A stretch of DNA of 11,681 nt, from contig JAGLBF010000076.1 of the NCBI GenBank assembly GCA_018260375.1, positions 1 to 11,681 on the forward strand, read 5' to 3'. Below, in pieces: positions 5,963-11,681 of the stretch. The number at the start of each line of letters is the position of its first letter. Positions within the stretch are counted from its first letter, which is position 1. The DNA is from Deinococcus sp. GTDB lineage: Bacteria > Deinococcota > Deinococci > Deinococcales > Deinococcaceae. Under the pieces are notes generated by a model. It searched no databases, was not told the DNA's origin, and saw only the letters and a list, made by a program, of their open reading frames with translations. The translations under genes were made by a program, and so were the position numbers.

Positions 5963-8236
5963 TTAGTAGTGGCGCAGTTGCCGCCAGTACAACCACTGTT
6001 TGATGACGAGCGTGCTTAAATTGATGACATAGATTAGCACCAGTAGCCCCAAAAGCAAAGGGGGTGCGGGCAAGCTCAGGTAAGCGAGTGTGGGCCAGTG
6101 CAGCCAACTGGCGCTCAGCAGCAAGCTGAGGGTGGCCCAACTGAGCAGCAGTGCGCCGCCCCAAGCGCCGTCTAGCAGGGCGCTACCAGGCAAAAGTACC
6201 GCCAGCGCACGAAAGGTCAGACTGCGCGGCAACCCGCCCAAGGTAGTGCCAAAACGCTGCGGCGCGTGCAGGGGCGGCACCAACAGCATCAATGCCGCGT
6301 ACAGGCACAAGCCCAGCAAGCTGATAACCCAGGCCCACTGCCAAGTGGGGGGCAGACCTGTGGGCACCAGCAGCAGTTGTTGCCAGGGTCGGCGCACAAA
6401 CAAGGTGATTTCAGTACTGACGTTGCCGCCCAGAACGCTTATCAGGCTGCGCTGGTCGGGGTAGCACAGCGTTTGCCCGCGCAGGGGCAAGTAGAGTGGT
6501 GGTGGCGTATGAGACGCTGAAGGTTTGGACAGGCTGGAAGTGGCTGCTAAACCCAGGTTATAGGCGGCGCTGGGCAGGTCAGGCGCGGTGCTGCGGGCCA
6601 GCCGCCACTGTTCGCGTGCGCCTGCTACGTCGCCTTGTTGCTGGGCGATCACCCCCAAATTATTCTGAATACATCCCAGAGTAGTGCTGTACTCCTGCGC
6701 TATACCGTACTTCTGAGACGTGTTGGCCCTCTGCCTCGCCCTGTCGAGCGCTTGTTGGTAGTAGCGCCGCGCCTGTACCTCGTCTTCACTAAGCTGGGCC
6801 GCTAGACCGCGCAGCAAATCCGCATCACGTCCGGGATACAAGTTGGCGAGGGTGTCATAAAGCCAGGTAGCGCCGTAGGTACCCCTATTCAGCACAGGTG
6901 CGCTGAGGGCGGCCTGGGTGCGCGCCGTCCAATTCCAGGCCAGCAGACTGAGCAGCAGGGCCAGCAGTAAGCTGAGAACAATCAGTTTTTCGCCCAGTCC
7001 TGCGTAGCCCAGCACGCTGCGCCGCAACTGCCACAGGGGACGCTGCCAGATCAGCAGCTGATCGCCTGACGCAGGACGCGGCCTGGCCTGCTCCACATCG
7101 CGCAAAGGCCAGCGGCGCACCAGCAGCAGTGCCAGGGACGCTGCGATGGTGAGGCTCAGCGCTGCGCACAGCAAGCGGGCCGCGTCTTGCAGTTTCAGCA
7201 GCGCATTTGGCCCCAGGTGATACAGCGTACCCGCGTTTAGGCTGCGGGCAAAGGTGCGCCAGTCAGCGGCTGTAGTGTTTTCGGGTGTGGCATTTTGGTG
7301 TGCTTCTAGCAAGGCGGCGTAGCGCTCATACACCTCGCCCGACTGCTCAAAGCGCGGCGATATCTGGCGCAGGTAGCGCAGCCACACGTCGGCCCTCTGC
7401 AGTTGGGCACTGTCCAGTGGGGTTGTGTTGGATAGTGGACTTGTGCTTAGTAAGGCTCCATGCAGCAGCTTGTTCGCGGTGCCCAGCGGGTCGCCGTAAG
7501 CGCGCAGGGCCTCACGGCTGACGGGTACCTGGGGGTCGTAGCCCCGCGTCAGGTAATCGCGGGCGGCGCGCCGGAGTAGCAAGTCGGCTTGGAGGGGTTG
7601 CCCTAGGTCTTCCATGCGAGCGGCAAGGCGCAGCACGGCGGGAAAGGCGAGCGGCTCTATGCGGGCGGCGCGCTCGATTTCGGCAAGGGCCGTGGTTTGG
7701 TCGCCCTGGGTCTGAGCCAGCTCAGCGTGCCGGAGCGCCAAAAAAGGATTGGTAGGATCTAGACTGACGGCTTGTCTTACCTGTGCGGGCGTGGCAAGCT
7801 GGGCGGCGCGTTCAAGCCAGTTGGTCACCTCTAGGCGCGGCGGCAAAAACACCCGCTCACGCACCTCACCGCCAGAGATGTTGCTGTTAGAGACGGTATA
7901 GGTATCTTGCACACCGGGGTAGCCGGCTGTGACGGTCAGCAAGTAGGAGCCAGCGCCCTCATCCAGTGCGCGGATAGGCCCCGAAAAATCTAGGCGGCCC
8001 AGGATGTGCCCGTCTTCATCAAAACTGTACAGCTCAGGGCCGATACCCAGCCAAGTGATGTCACCCTGTGTAACTGGCCCGCGCAACTCACCCAGTGCTC
8101 CGGCAAAGGTGCGTGTGCGTATGGTGGCGCCTGTGTCAGACTCAAAACTAAGCGTACGCCCGTCAAGCGTGGCGGCCTGGGCCATGGTCATCAGCAGACT
8201 AAAGACAGTGGCCAGCGCAGCCAAAGTGCGCCTCAC
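5963..8236 (-). CDS. Signal-peptide, TPR and multi-TM membrane protein
   Basis: I do not recognise the family of this 757-aa envelope protein. In order it shows a signal peptide (MRRTLAALATVFSLLMTMAQA, about 1-21), a short beta-strand region (about 25-130) that reads like part of a propeller (ITWLGIGPELYSFDEDG), TPR-like helices (about 150-225, with DPTNPFLALRHAELAQTQGD), two TM segments (about 354-373 and 414-434), a second TPR block (about 472-565, with NLGVIAQQQGDVAGAREQW), then about four C-terminal TM segments (633-654, 676-695, 696-713, 723-743). It could be an inner-membrane scaffold with repeat domains outside the membrane. The GTG at 8236 is chosen over the GTG at 8272: it overlaps the upstream TGA as GTGA, GAGGG lies 9 nt upstream (8246-8250), and it gives a clean signal peptide. 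Its start and likely co-transcription tie it to the PlsY-like gene. Confidence 0.85.
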   Translation of the reverse strand: MRRTLAALATVFSLLMTMAQAATLDGRTLSFESDTGATIRTRTFAGALGELRGPVTQGDITWLGIGPELYSFDEDGHILGRLDFSGPIRALDEGAGSYLLTVTAGYPGVQDTYTVSNSNISGGEVRERVFLPPRLEVTNWLERAAQLATPAQVRQAVSLDPTNPFLALRHAELAQTQGDQTTALAEIERAARIEPLAFPAVLRLAARMEDLGQPLQADLLLRRAARDYLTRGYDPQVPVSREALRAYGDPLGTANKLLHGALLSTSPLSNTTPLDSAQLQRADVWLRYLRQISPRFEQSGEVYERYAALLEAHQNATPENTTAADWRTFARSLNAGTLYHLGPNALLKLQDAARLLCAALSLTIAASLALLLVRRWPLRDVEQARPRPASGDQLLIWQRPLWQLRRSVLGYAGLGEKLIVLSLLLALLLSLLAWNWTARTQAALSAPVLNRGTYGATWLYDTLANLYPGRDADLLRGLAAQLSEDEVQARRYYQQALDRARQRANTSQKYGIAQEYSTTLGCIQNNLGVIAQQQGDVAGAREQWRLARSTAPDLPSAAYNLGLAATSSLSKPSASHTPPPLYLPLRGQTLCYPDQRSLISVLGGNVSTEITLFVRRPWQQLLLVPTGLPPTWQWAWVISLLGLCLYAALMLLVPPLHAPQRFGTTLGGLPRSLTFRALAVLLPGSALLDGAWGGALLLSWATLSLLLSASWLHWPTLAYLSLPAPPLLLGLLVLIYVINLSTLVIKQWLYWRQLRHY

Positions 8237-8811
8237 TTGGTGTTGCCCTCTTTTTTGTCCTCTAACCACCACTGCAGCGTTCGCAGCGCCATGCCCGCCG
8301 TACCTGCCGCCACCACCGCCAAGCCGCCCACCCAGGGTGAGGCCAGCAGCGTGCAGGGCAAAACCACCAGGGTCATAAACGGTATGACATTGAGCCCCAC
8401 CTTCTTTTGCAAAAAGGCCTTATAGGTAGGCATAACTATCAGTGACAGCAGCACCATAAAGGCCAGCGCACGGGGCGCAGCGAGGGCCGCAGCTCCCAAA
8501 AAAGGCGCGATGCCACCACCTCCATTAAACCCGAAAAAAACAGGGTAACAGTGACCCAGCACTGCCAAAAAGGTCGCCGCCCACTCCCAGCCAGGGGCGT
8601 AGCGCTGGGTGACATACACGGCCAGCGCCCCCTTGAGCATGTCCAGTGCGGTCACGGTCAGCGATACGGCAAGACCATACTGACGATACATGCCGCTTCC
8701 TCCAGGCAAGTCAGCACCACGCACATCTTCGCCCCGGAGCCGCGAGTAGATAATCCCAAACACCAGCGATCCCAGCAGGTAGGAAGCGCACAGGCAGAGC
8801 ATAAGGGCCAT
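8233..8811 (-). CDS. PlsY-like membrane acyltransferase homologue with altered motifs
   Basis: This 192-aa multi-TM protein resembles PlsY, which transfers acyl groups from acyl-phosphate to glycerol-3-phosphate in phospholipid synthesis. Visible family features are the first TM with SYLLGSLVFG (10-19), GGSG in the first loop (37-40), D..KGALAV (57-65) and GHCYPVFFGFNGGGG (86-100). Expected residues differ: the usual GSGN.G.TN reads GSGMYRQYG, and the usual GF(K)GGKG reads GFNGGGG, so two motifs that form the active site are changed. It may be a paralogue with another substrate, or inactive in acyl transfer. I start it at the ATG at 8811, preceded 6 nt upstream by TACAAT and placing the first TM at the N-terminus; the upstream GTG at 8895 would add 28 non-family residues. 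It is translationally coupled to the TPR membrane gene. Confidence 0.82.
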   Translation of the reverse strand: MALMLCLCASYLLGSLVFGIIYSRLRGEDVRGADLPGGSGMYRQYGLAVSLTVTALDMLKGALAVYVTQRYAPGWEWAATFLAVLGHCYPVFFGFNGGGGIAPFLGAAALAAPRALAFMVLLSLIVMPTYKAFLQKKVGLNVIPFMTLVVLPCTLLASPWVGGLAVVAAGTAGMALRTLQWWLEDKKEGNTK

Positions 8812-8823
8812 AGCCGCATTGTA
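8812..8823 (-). promoter_or_regulatory. Leaderless-type -10 box of the PlsY-like gene
   Basis: On the minus strand TACAAT (8818-8823) is followed by 6 nt and the ATG at 8811. It would drive the PlsY-like and TPR genes as one transcript. No good -35 is seen. Confidence 0.55.
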
Positions 8824-8910
8824 GGGGCTGGTGATGGGAGTGAGGTGGGTTAATTCATGGTTCGCACAGGTTTTGACAAAAAGGAGTAGACCCACGGTGC
8901 TGGGTTGTAC

Positions 8911-8985
8911 AAACCTGTATCTTTTCCCGCTTGGATCCGCTCAGATTAAATCAGGTCGTTTCTGATGTAGTCGGAATCCGTATAA
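8911..8985 (-). repeat. Left-half copy of the small noncoding repeat, inverted
   Basis: Read on the minus strand from 8985, this aligns without gaps to 1752 onward. The first 15 bases are identical, the next 30 are diverged but can still form a stem (TCAGA/TCTGA, 8941-8945 and 8960-8964), and then GCGGAT.C.AG.GGGAA.AG matches at the same distance (45 bases) from the end. Similarity stops after ATAC near 8917. The right half found at 1-56 is missing. It lies upstream of the PlsY-like promoter. Confidence 0.65.
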
Positions 8986-9017
8986 GGGGATTGTGTTGTT
9001 TTGGCACGGCCCTGACC

Positions 9018-9060
9018 ATAAAACGCCCCGCCCCAATGCACACACATGCAGGGGCGGGGC
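9018..9060 (-). terminator. Intrinsic terminator of the HU gene
   Basis: A perfect 10-bp GC stem, GCCCCGCCCC (9025-9034) with GGGGCGGGGC (9051-9060), is extended inside by a TGCA/TGCA pair around a short loop. On the minus strand it is followed by GTTTTAT. It begins 18 bp after the HU stop and is the strongest terminator in the window. Confidence 0.9.
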
Positions 9061-9078
9061 ATCAAAAAGCGCTGAGGC

Positions 9079-9444
9079 TTACAGGCTGCCTTTCAGGGTG
9101 CTGGCGACCTTAAAGCGCACTTTTTTGCCAGCGGGAATGGTGATTTTTTCGCTGGTGCCAGGACGCACGCCCTGACGCTCGGCGGTGTGGGCTACGCTGA
9201 ACGTACCCAGTCCGGGCAGCCCAACGTGCTTGCCTTCCTTAAGGGCTTCGATAACCACTTCCAGCATAACGGCAACCGCTTCGCCCGCTTGCTTTTTGTT
9301 GAGGCTGGTCTTGTCGGCAACCGCGTCAATAATCTGAGTCTTGGCGATTTTTTCGGGCGCGACATCCTTAGCAGACGCGGTAGACTTGGCGGTGGATTTG
9401 GCAGCGGTTTTCGCTGCGGGCTTGGGGGTAGTAGCTTTAGCCAT
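9079..9444 (-). CDS. hup: Histone-like DNA-binding protein HU with Lys/Ala tail
   Basis: This 121-aa nucleoid protein bends and compacts DNA as a dimer. Residues about 31-121 form the canonical HU fold: KTQIIDAVADKTSLNKKQA, then GLPGLGTFSV, then the DNA-intercalating arm with RQGVRPGTSEKITIPAGK, where Pro95 is the wedge residue. The arm has VRPGTSE where many HUs have RNP.TGE, as I recall also for D. radiodurans HU. An N-terminal tail of about 30 residues is made almost only of Lys, Ala, Ser, Thr and Pro; such tails are typical of Deinococcus HU and add DNA contacts. The ATG at 9444 has a strong Shine-Dalgarno GGAGG (9452-9456) 7 nt upstream. A separate promoter and a strong terminator make it a monocistronic, highly expressed unit. 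Confidence 0.97.
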   Translation of the reverse strand: MAKATTPKPAAKTAAKSTAKSTASAKDVAPEKIAKTQIIDAVADKTSLNKKQAGEAVAVMLEVVIEALKEGKHVGLPGLGTFSVAHTAERQGVRPGTSEKITIPAGKKVRFKVASTLKGSL

Positions 9445-9514
9445 GGTGGAACCTCCAGTAGGTGAACTGAGCTTTTCAAACGCTGATATTGCTGTTGAAC
9501 TGCTCTTAAACGTG

Positions 9515-9542
9515 ACAGTAACACATTTTCCACAGAGTGCAA
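9515..9542 (-). promoter_or_regulatory. Sigma70-type promoter of the HU gene
   Basis: On the minus strand TTGCAC (9537-9542), 16 bp, then TACTGT (9515-9520). Transcription would start near 9508, giving a leader of about 64 nt with a Shine-Dalgarno at 9452-9456, in contrast to the leaderless neighbours. Confidence 0.5.
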
Positions 9543-9576
9543 GCGCTCTAAGCGCTGCTGGTGGGCCTTTAAGCGC
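9541..9576. promoter_or_regulatory. AAGCGC repeats just upstream of the HU -35
   Basis: AAGCGC occurs at 9541-9546, 9550-9555 and 9571-9576. The first two form AGCGCT-CTA-AGCGCT, a symmetric site touching the -35 hexamer. It could be an operator or activator site; no known regulator is recognised. Confidence 0.35.
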
Positions 9577-9669
9577 ATTTTTACTGAGCTAATGGGGGCA
9601 AAAAACGCGCTAAAATCGGCTAGATGCTGTCTGGCACGCAAAAATATATGTGTAATCTATGTGCAAACA

Positions 9670-10464
9670 CTAAAGGCATTGAGGAGCCTCAGCAGGCCTT
9701 TTCAGCGTTATCAGCCGCGTTCTGGCGCTCAAGCTGTCATAGCTCCAGAGCTTAAGGTATAGGCTTTGGCCCTGAGCGCTCAGCACTTTGAGGGCCTCGG
9801 TTGCCATGACACCGCCCACCACACTCAGCAGTGGCCCCAGCACGCCAGCAGTCTGGCAGTCGGTCGCATCATCTGGCCCACTCATGTTTGGTTCGCTTCC
9901 CTGTTCAGGAAACACGTCTCTCAGGCCAAACTGGGCATCAAACACGCTCACCATGCCTTCTAGTCCACTGGCCGCACCCCACACCCAGGGAAAGTTGGCG
10001 GCCTGACAAAGGTCATTCACCAGGTAACGGGTGGCAAAGTTGTCGCTGGCATCCACCACCAACGTCACTCCCTGCAGCAGCGCCGGAGCGTTTTCGCTGC
10101 TCAGCGCAGGCGCGGCTTCTACGGCCACAAACGGATTGATGTGCTGGGCGCGGGCCGCAGCGGTCTGAGCCTTGCTGCGTCCTATGTCGCTGACGGTATA
10201 CAGCATCTGGCGGTGCAGGTTGCTGAGCGCCACCGTGTCGCCGTCACTTATCCGCAGCCGGCCCACACCCGCCCCCGCCAGGTAGCTCACCACAGGACAA
10301 CCCAGCCCCCCTGCACCCACGACCAACACGCTCGCCGCTTTCAGTTTTTGCTGCGCTTGGGCAAACTCAGGCAGCAACATCTGACGCGAATACCGCTTTA
10401 ATTCAGGGCGAGACAGTACATCAGGGCCAGATACAGTAGAGCTAGGTGCAGTAGGGGAGAGCAT
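9670..10464 (-). CDS. ThiF/MoeB/HesA-family E1-like adenylyltransferase
   Basis: This 264-aa protein of the E1-like family adenylates the C-terminus of a small ubiquitin-like sulfur carrier (ThiS, MoaD or a relative), feeding thiamine, molybdopterin or tRNA thiolation. Visible are ELKRYSRQMLLPEF (21-34), the ATP-binding GAGGLG (50-55), the SNLHRQ segment with the Arg finger (81-86), DASDN (138-142) and CQTAGVLGP (203-211), where Cys203 is the candidate catalytic Cys. The two CxxC zinc pairs seen in E. coli ThiF and MoeB are absent: the region that usually reads PCYRC.FPE is LRDVFPE (181-187), and the C-terminus has a single Cys263. There is no rhodanese domain. No sulfur-carrier gene lies nearby, so the pathway is undetermined. 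The start at 10464 has a promoter directly upstream. Confidence 0.88.
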   Translation of the reverse strand: MLSPTAPSSTVSGPDVLSRPELKRYSRQMLLPEFAQAQQKLKAASVLVVGAGGLGCPVVSYLAGAGVGRLRISDGDTVALSNLHRQMLYTVSDIGRSKAQTAAARAQHINPFVAVEAAPALSSENAPALLQGVTLVVDASDNFATRYLVNDLCQAANFPWVWGAASGLEGMVSVFDAQFGLRDVFPEQGSEPNMSGPDDATDCQTAGVLGPLLSVVGGVMATEALKVLSAQGQSLYLKLWSYDSLSARTRLITLKRPAEAPQCL

Positions 10465-10469
10465 ACTTC

Positions 10470-10499
10470 AAGATAACGCACTACAAAAGTTAATGTAAA
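10470..10499 (-). promoter_or_regulatory. Promoter of the ThiF-like gene, leaderless type
   Basis: On the minus strand TTTACA (10494-10499) lies 17-18 bp from TTATCT/TATCTT (10470-10476), which ends 5-6 nt before the ATG at 10464. An A/T-rich tract precedes the -35 and could act as an UP element. The -10 register is ambiguous. Confidence 0.5.
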
Positions 10500-10540
10500 A
10501 AATATAAAAAGGGCGCCTCATTATAAGAAGCGTCCCCTTT
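10495..10540 (-). terminator. Intrinsic terminator of the PfpI/DJ-1 gene
   Basis: On the minus strand AAAGGGGACGCTTC pairs with GAGGCGCCCTTT (10508-10540, with a small bulge and one mismatch) around a 7-nt loop, followed by TTTTTATATTTTTT. It lies 110 bp after the gene stop. Its T-tract runs into the -35 of the ThiF-like gene. Confidence 0.75.
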
Positions 10541-10649
10541 ACTTTTAAATAAACAATACAGGTAAATAGCTAGTACAGGCAATAATACAAATACGTTCTC
10601 AGTTTTAAGGGACAAGGCACAGGTAGTCTACGGTCTATCGCCCTTCGGA

Positions 10650-11219
10650 TTACTTGCGCCGGCTGCTGTGGTCGCCTTCGGCAAATTCCTCAATCATCTT
10701 GGCGTTAAAGGCAGGCAGGTCATCAGGCTTGCGGCTGGTGACCACGCCCTTGTCGGTCACTACAGTTTCATCTACCCACTGCGCTCCGCTGTTGCGCAAG
10801 TCGGTTTGCAGGCTGGGCCATGAAGTCACCTTAAGCCCCTGAGTGATGCCCGTTTCTATCAGTGTCCAGGGGCCATGACAAATCGCCGCGATCGGCTTGC
10901 CCGCGTCATAAAACGCTTTGACCAGTGCCACTGCGGCCTTATCAACGCGCAGTGTGTCGGGGTTTGCCACGCCACCAGGGAGCAGCAGGCCGTCATAGTC
11001 AGCAGCGCTGACATCATTGACCAACTTATCTACGCCAACTTTATCGCCCTTTTCATCGTGGTTCATGCCCTGTATCTGCCCAGGCTTGAGACTCACTATT
11101 TCAGTGCTGGCACCCGCATCCTGCAGGGCTTGCTGAGGCCCAGTCAGCTCCACTTGTTCAAATCCGTCCGTCGCTAGAATCGCAATCTTTTTGCCTCTAA
11201 GGTCAGTTGATTTGGTCAT
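10650..11219 (-). CDS. PfpI/DJ-1-family stress protein
   Basis: This 189-aa cytoplasmic protein belongs to the DJ-1/PfpI superfamily (YhbO, Hsp31 and PfpI relatives), linked to stress protection and variously described as protease, glyoxalase or deglycase; the true reaction is disputed. The nucleophile elbow AAICHGPW holds Cys114 and the following His115, and the N-terminal DGFEQVEL (19-25 region) holds the conserved Glu that tunes the cysteine. LLLPGG (78-83) is also typical. D. radiodurans has a structurally studied homologue (DR1199), as I recall. The C-terminus is a basic SSRRK. The ATG at 11219 is preceded 6 nt upstream by TAGCTT, and GGGGA just before the ATG could also serve as a weak Shine-Dalgarno. 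It diverges from the VF530 gene and ends with its own terminator. Confidence 0.93.
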   Translation of the reverse strand: MTKSTDLRGKKIAILATDGFEQVELTGPQQALQDAGASTEIVSLKPGQIQGMNHDEKGDKVGVDKLVNDVSAADYDGLLLPGGVANPDTLRVDKAAVALVKAFYDAGKPIAAICHGPWTLIETGITQGLKVTSWPSLQTDLRNSGAQWVDETVVTDKGVVTSRKPDDLPAFNAKMIEEFAEGDHSSRRK

Positions 11220-11233
11220 GTCCCCAAGCTATA
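11220..11233 (-). promoter_or_regulatory. Leaderless-type -10 box of the PfpI/DJ-1 gene
   Basis: On the minus strand TAGCTT (11226-11231) ends 6 nt before the ATG at 11219. The overlapping TATAGC (11228-11233) would give a leader of one or two nucleotides. No -35 stands out. Confidence 0.45.
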
Positions 11234-11285
11234 GCGCCATAAGTGAACGCTGCTGAGAAGGCGCTTAAGGAACCTAGCACTTTTG

Positions 11286-11297
11286 TACACTGACAAA
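11286..11297 (+). promoter_or_regulatory. Leaderless-type -10 box of the VF530 gene
   Basis: TACACT (11286-11291) is followed by 6 nt and the ATG at 11298. This favours 11298 over an in-frame TTG at 11283 that lies on the box itself. Confidence 0.6.
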
Positions 11298-11531
11298 ATG
11301 TCCAACCCTGATCCCCTCTACGGCGTCACCCTTGAGCAGATTATTACCCGACTTCACGACTATTACGGCTGGGAAGAACTGGGGCGGCGTATCAATATCC
11401 GCTGCTTCCAGGACAACCCCAGCGTCACCAGCAGCCTCAAATTTCTCCGCAAAACCCCCTGGGCACGCCAAAAGACTGAGGAACTCTACCTGTACATGCT
11501 CCGCAAGCACCGCCTTCATTTTGATGACTGA
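11298..11531 (+). CDS. VF530-family (DUF2132) small DNA-binding-like protein
   Basis: This 77-aa protein matches the widespread VF530 family, named after a Vibrio fischeri protein whose fold suggests DNA binding; the cellular role is not established. The family hallmark runs through almost the whole protein: DPLYGVTLEQIITRL, YYGWEELGRRINIRCF, then NPSVTSSLKFLRKTPWAR and EELYLYMLR. Length is normal. There is no signal peptide or membrane segment. It diverges from the PfpI/DJ-1 gene with 78 bp between the starts. No good terminator follows; the small GCCGC/GCGGC hairpin at 11579-11595 lacks a T-run. Confidence 0.93.
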   Translation: MSNPDPLYGVTLEQIITRLHDYYGWEELGRRINIRCFQDNPSVTSSLKFLRKTPWARQKTEELYLYMLRKHRLHFDD

Positions 11532-11633
11532 TGCGCTTGAGCCACACAATTCACCCGACTAGGCTGCATGCATTTTTAGCCGCTCCCAGCGCGGCGTTTG
11601 GATATTCATATTCAGGTTAAGGTGGCGCAGGTG

Positions 11634-11662
11634 TTGACAAGTTTGCGGTAAGGGTGTATCTT
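11634..11662 (+). promoter_or_regulatory. Consensus-like promoter of a gene beyond the window
   Basis: TTGACA (11634-11639), 17 bp, then TATCTT (11657-11662). This is the best -35/-10 pair in the window. Transcription would start near 11669, on the inverted repeat CCTCA-GT-TGAGG (11670-11681), which may be an operator or the start of a leader; TGAGG could also be a Shine-Dalgarno. No start codon is inside the window. Confidence 0.65.
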
Positions 11663-11681
11663 TTTTGAGCCTCAGTTGAGG

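Noticed and set aside
5880..6164. N-terminal extension of the CuAO/PKD gene up to 6164
   Set aside because: It would overlap the TPR gene by about 200 bp and push the signal peptide inside the protein; the leaderless box at 5886-5891 supports 5879.
8812..8895. GTG start of the PlsY-like gene at 8895
   Set aside because: It adds 28 residues with no family likeness before the first TM; the ATG at 8811 has a -10 box at the usual spacing.
8993..9175. 60-codon plus-strand frames over the HU terminator
   Set aside because: They lie on the terminator hairpin and the antisense of HU, without start signals.
9192..9641. 149-codon minus-strand frame overlapping HU
   Set aside because: It is an out-of-frame shadow of the Lys/Ala-coding HU tail, rich in Pro, Arg and Leu as expected from the frame shift.
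9570..9669. Terminator between the ThiF-like gene and HU
   Set aside because: There is a run of six A (T on the minus strand) near 9600-9605, but I found only 3-4 bp stems before it.
11567..11595. Terminator after the VF530 gene
   Set aside because: GCCGC/GCGGC forms a 5-bp stem but no T-run follows.
1..11681. CRISPR array, tRNA/rRNA genes, integrase, toxin-antitoxin or other defence system
   Set aside because: I found no regularly spaced repeat array, no cloverleaf-like sequence and no protein with the relevant motifs.

Overview
The window looks like chromosomal DNA from a Deinococcus-type bacterium. The grounds are an HU protein with a Lys/Ala-rich N-terminal tail, a dispersed small noncoding repeat, and above all the start-site pattern. 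Seven genes carry a TANNNT -10 box exactly 6 nt before the ATG (lpdA, dprA, the 96-aa gene, the CuAO/PKD gene, the PlsY-like gene, the PfpI gene and the VF530 gene), and an eighth carries one 7 nt before it (the PaaI-type gene). That is the layout of leaderless mRNAs, which are common in Deinococcus. Base composition is moderately GC-rich, somewhat lower than usual for the genus, so I name no species. I saw no rRNA, tRNA, CRISPR array, transposase or phage gene.

Left part (1-4139). lpdA (-) lies between two direct copies of the right half of a small repeat, one cut by the window edge. The second copy is part of a nearly complete element of about 139 bp (1752-1890) upstream of dprA (+). Next come a convergent 96-aa gene (-) and a divergent PaaI-type hotdog thioesterase gene (+), which share only 30 bp of intergenic DNA, and then a hairpin-rich intergenic stretch.

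Middle part (4140-8811, all -). Read in transcription order this is a membrane and envelope cluster. A PlsY-like membrane protein with altered motifs is joined by a 4-bp GTGA stop/start overlap to a 757-aa signal-peptide/TPR/multi-TM protein. A secreted protein follows, with a copper-amine-oxidase-N-like domain and a PKD-like domain, and it has its own leaderless promoter. This cluster is the least understood part of the window and the best candidate for a new functional unit.

Right part (8812-11681). A left-half repeat copy lies between the PlsY-like gene and the HU terminator. HU (-) is an exception to the leaderless pattern: it has a strong Shine-Dalgarno, a distant promoter and a textbook terminator. 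Upstream on the same strand are a ThiF/MoeB-type E1-like gene lacking the usual zinc cysteines and a PfpI/DJ-1 gene, whose terminator T-tract overlaps the probable thiF-like -35 region. A VF530-family gene (+) diverges from the PfpI gene. The window ends just after a strong consensus promoter for a gene outside it.
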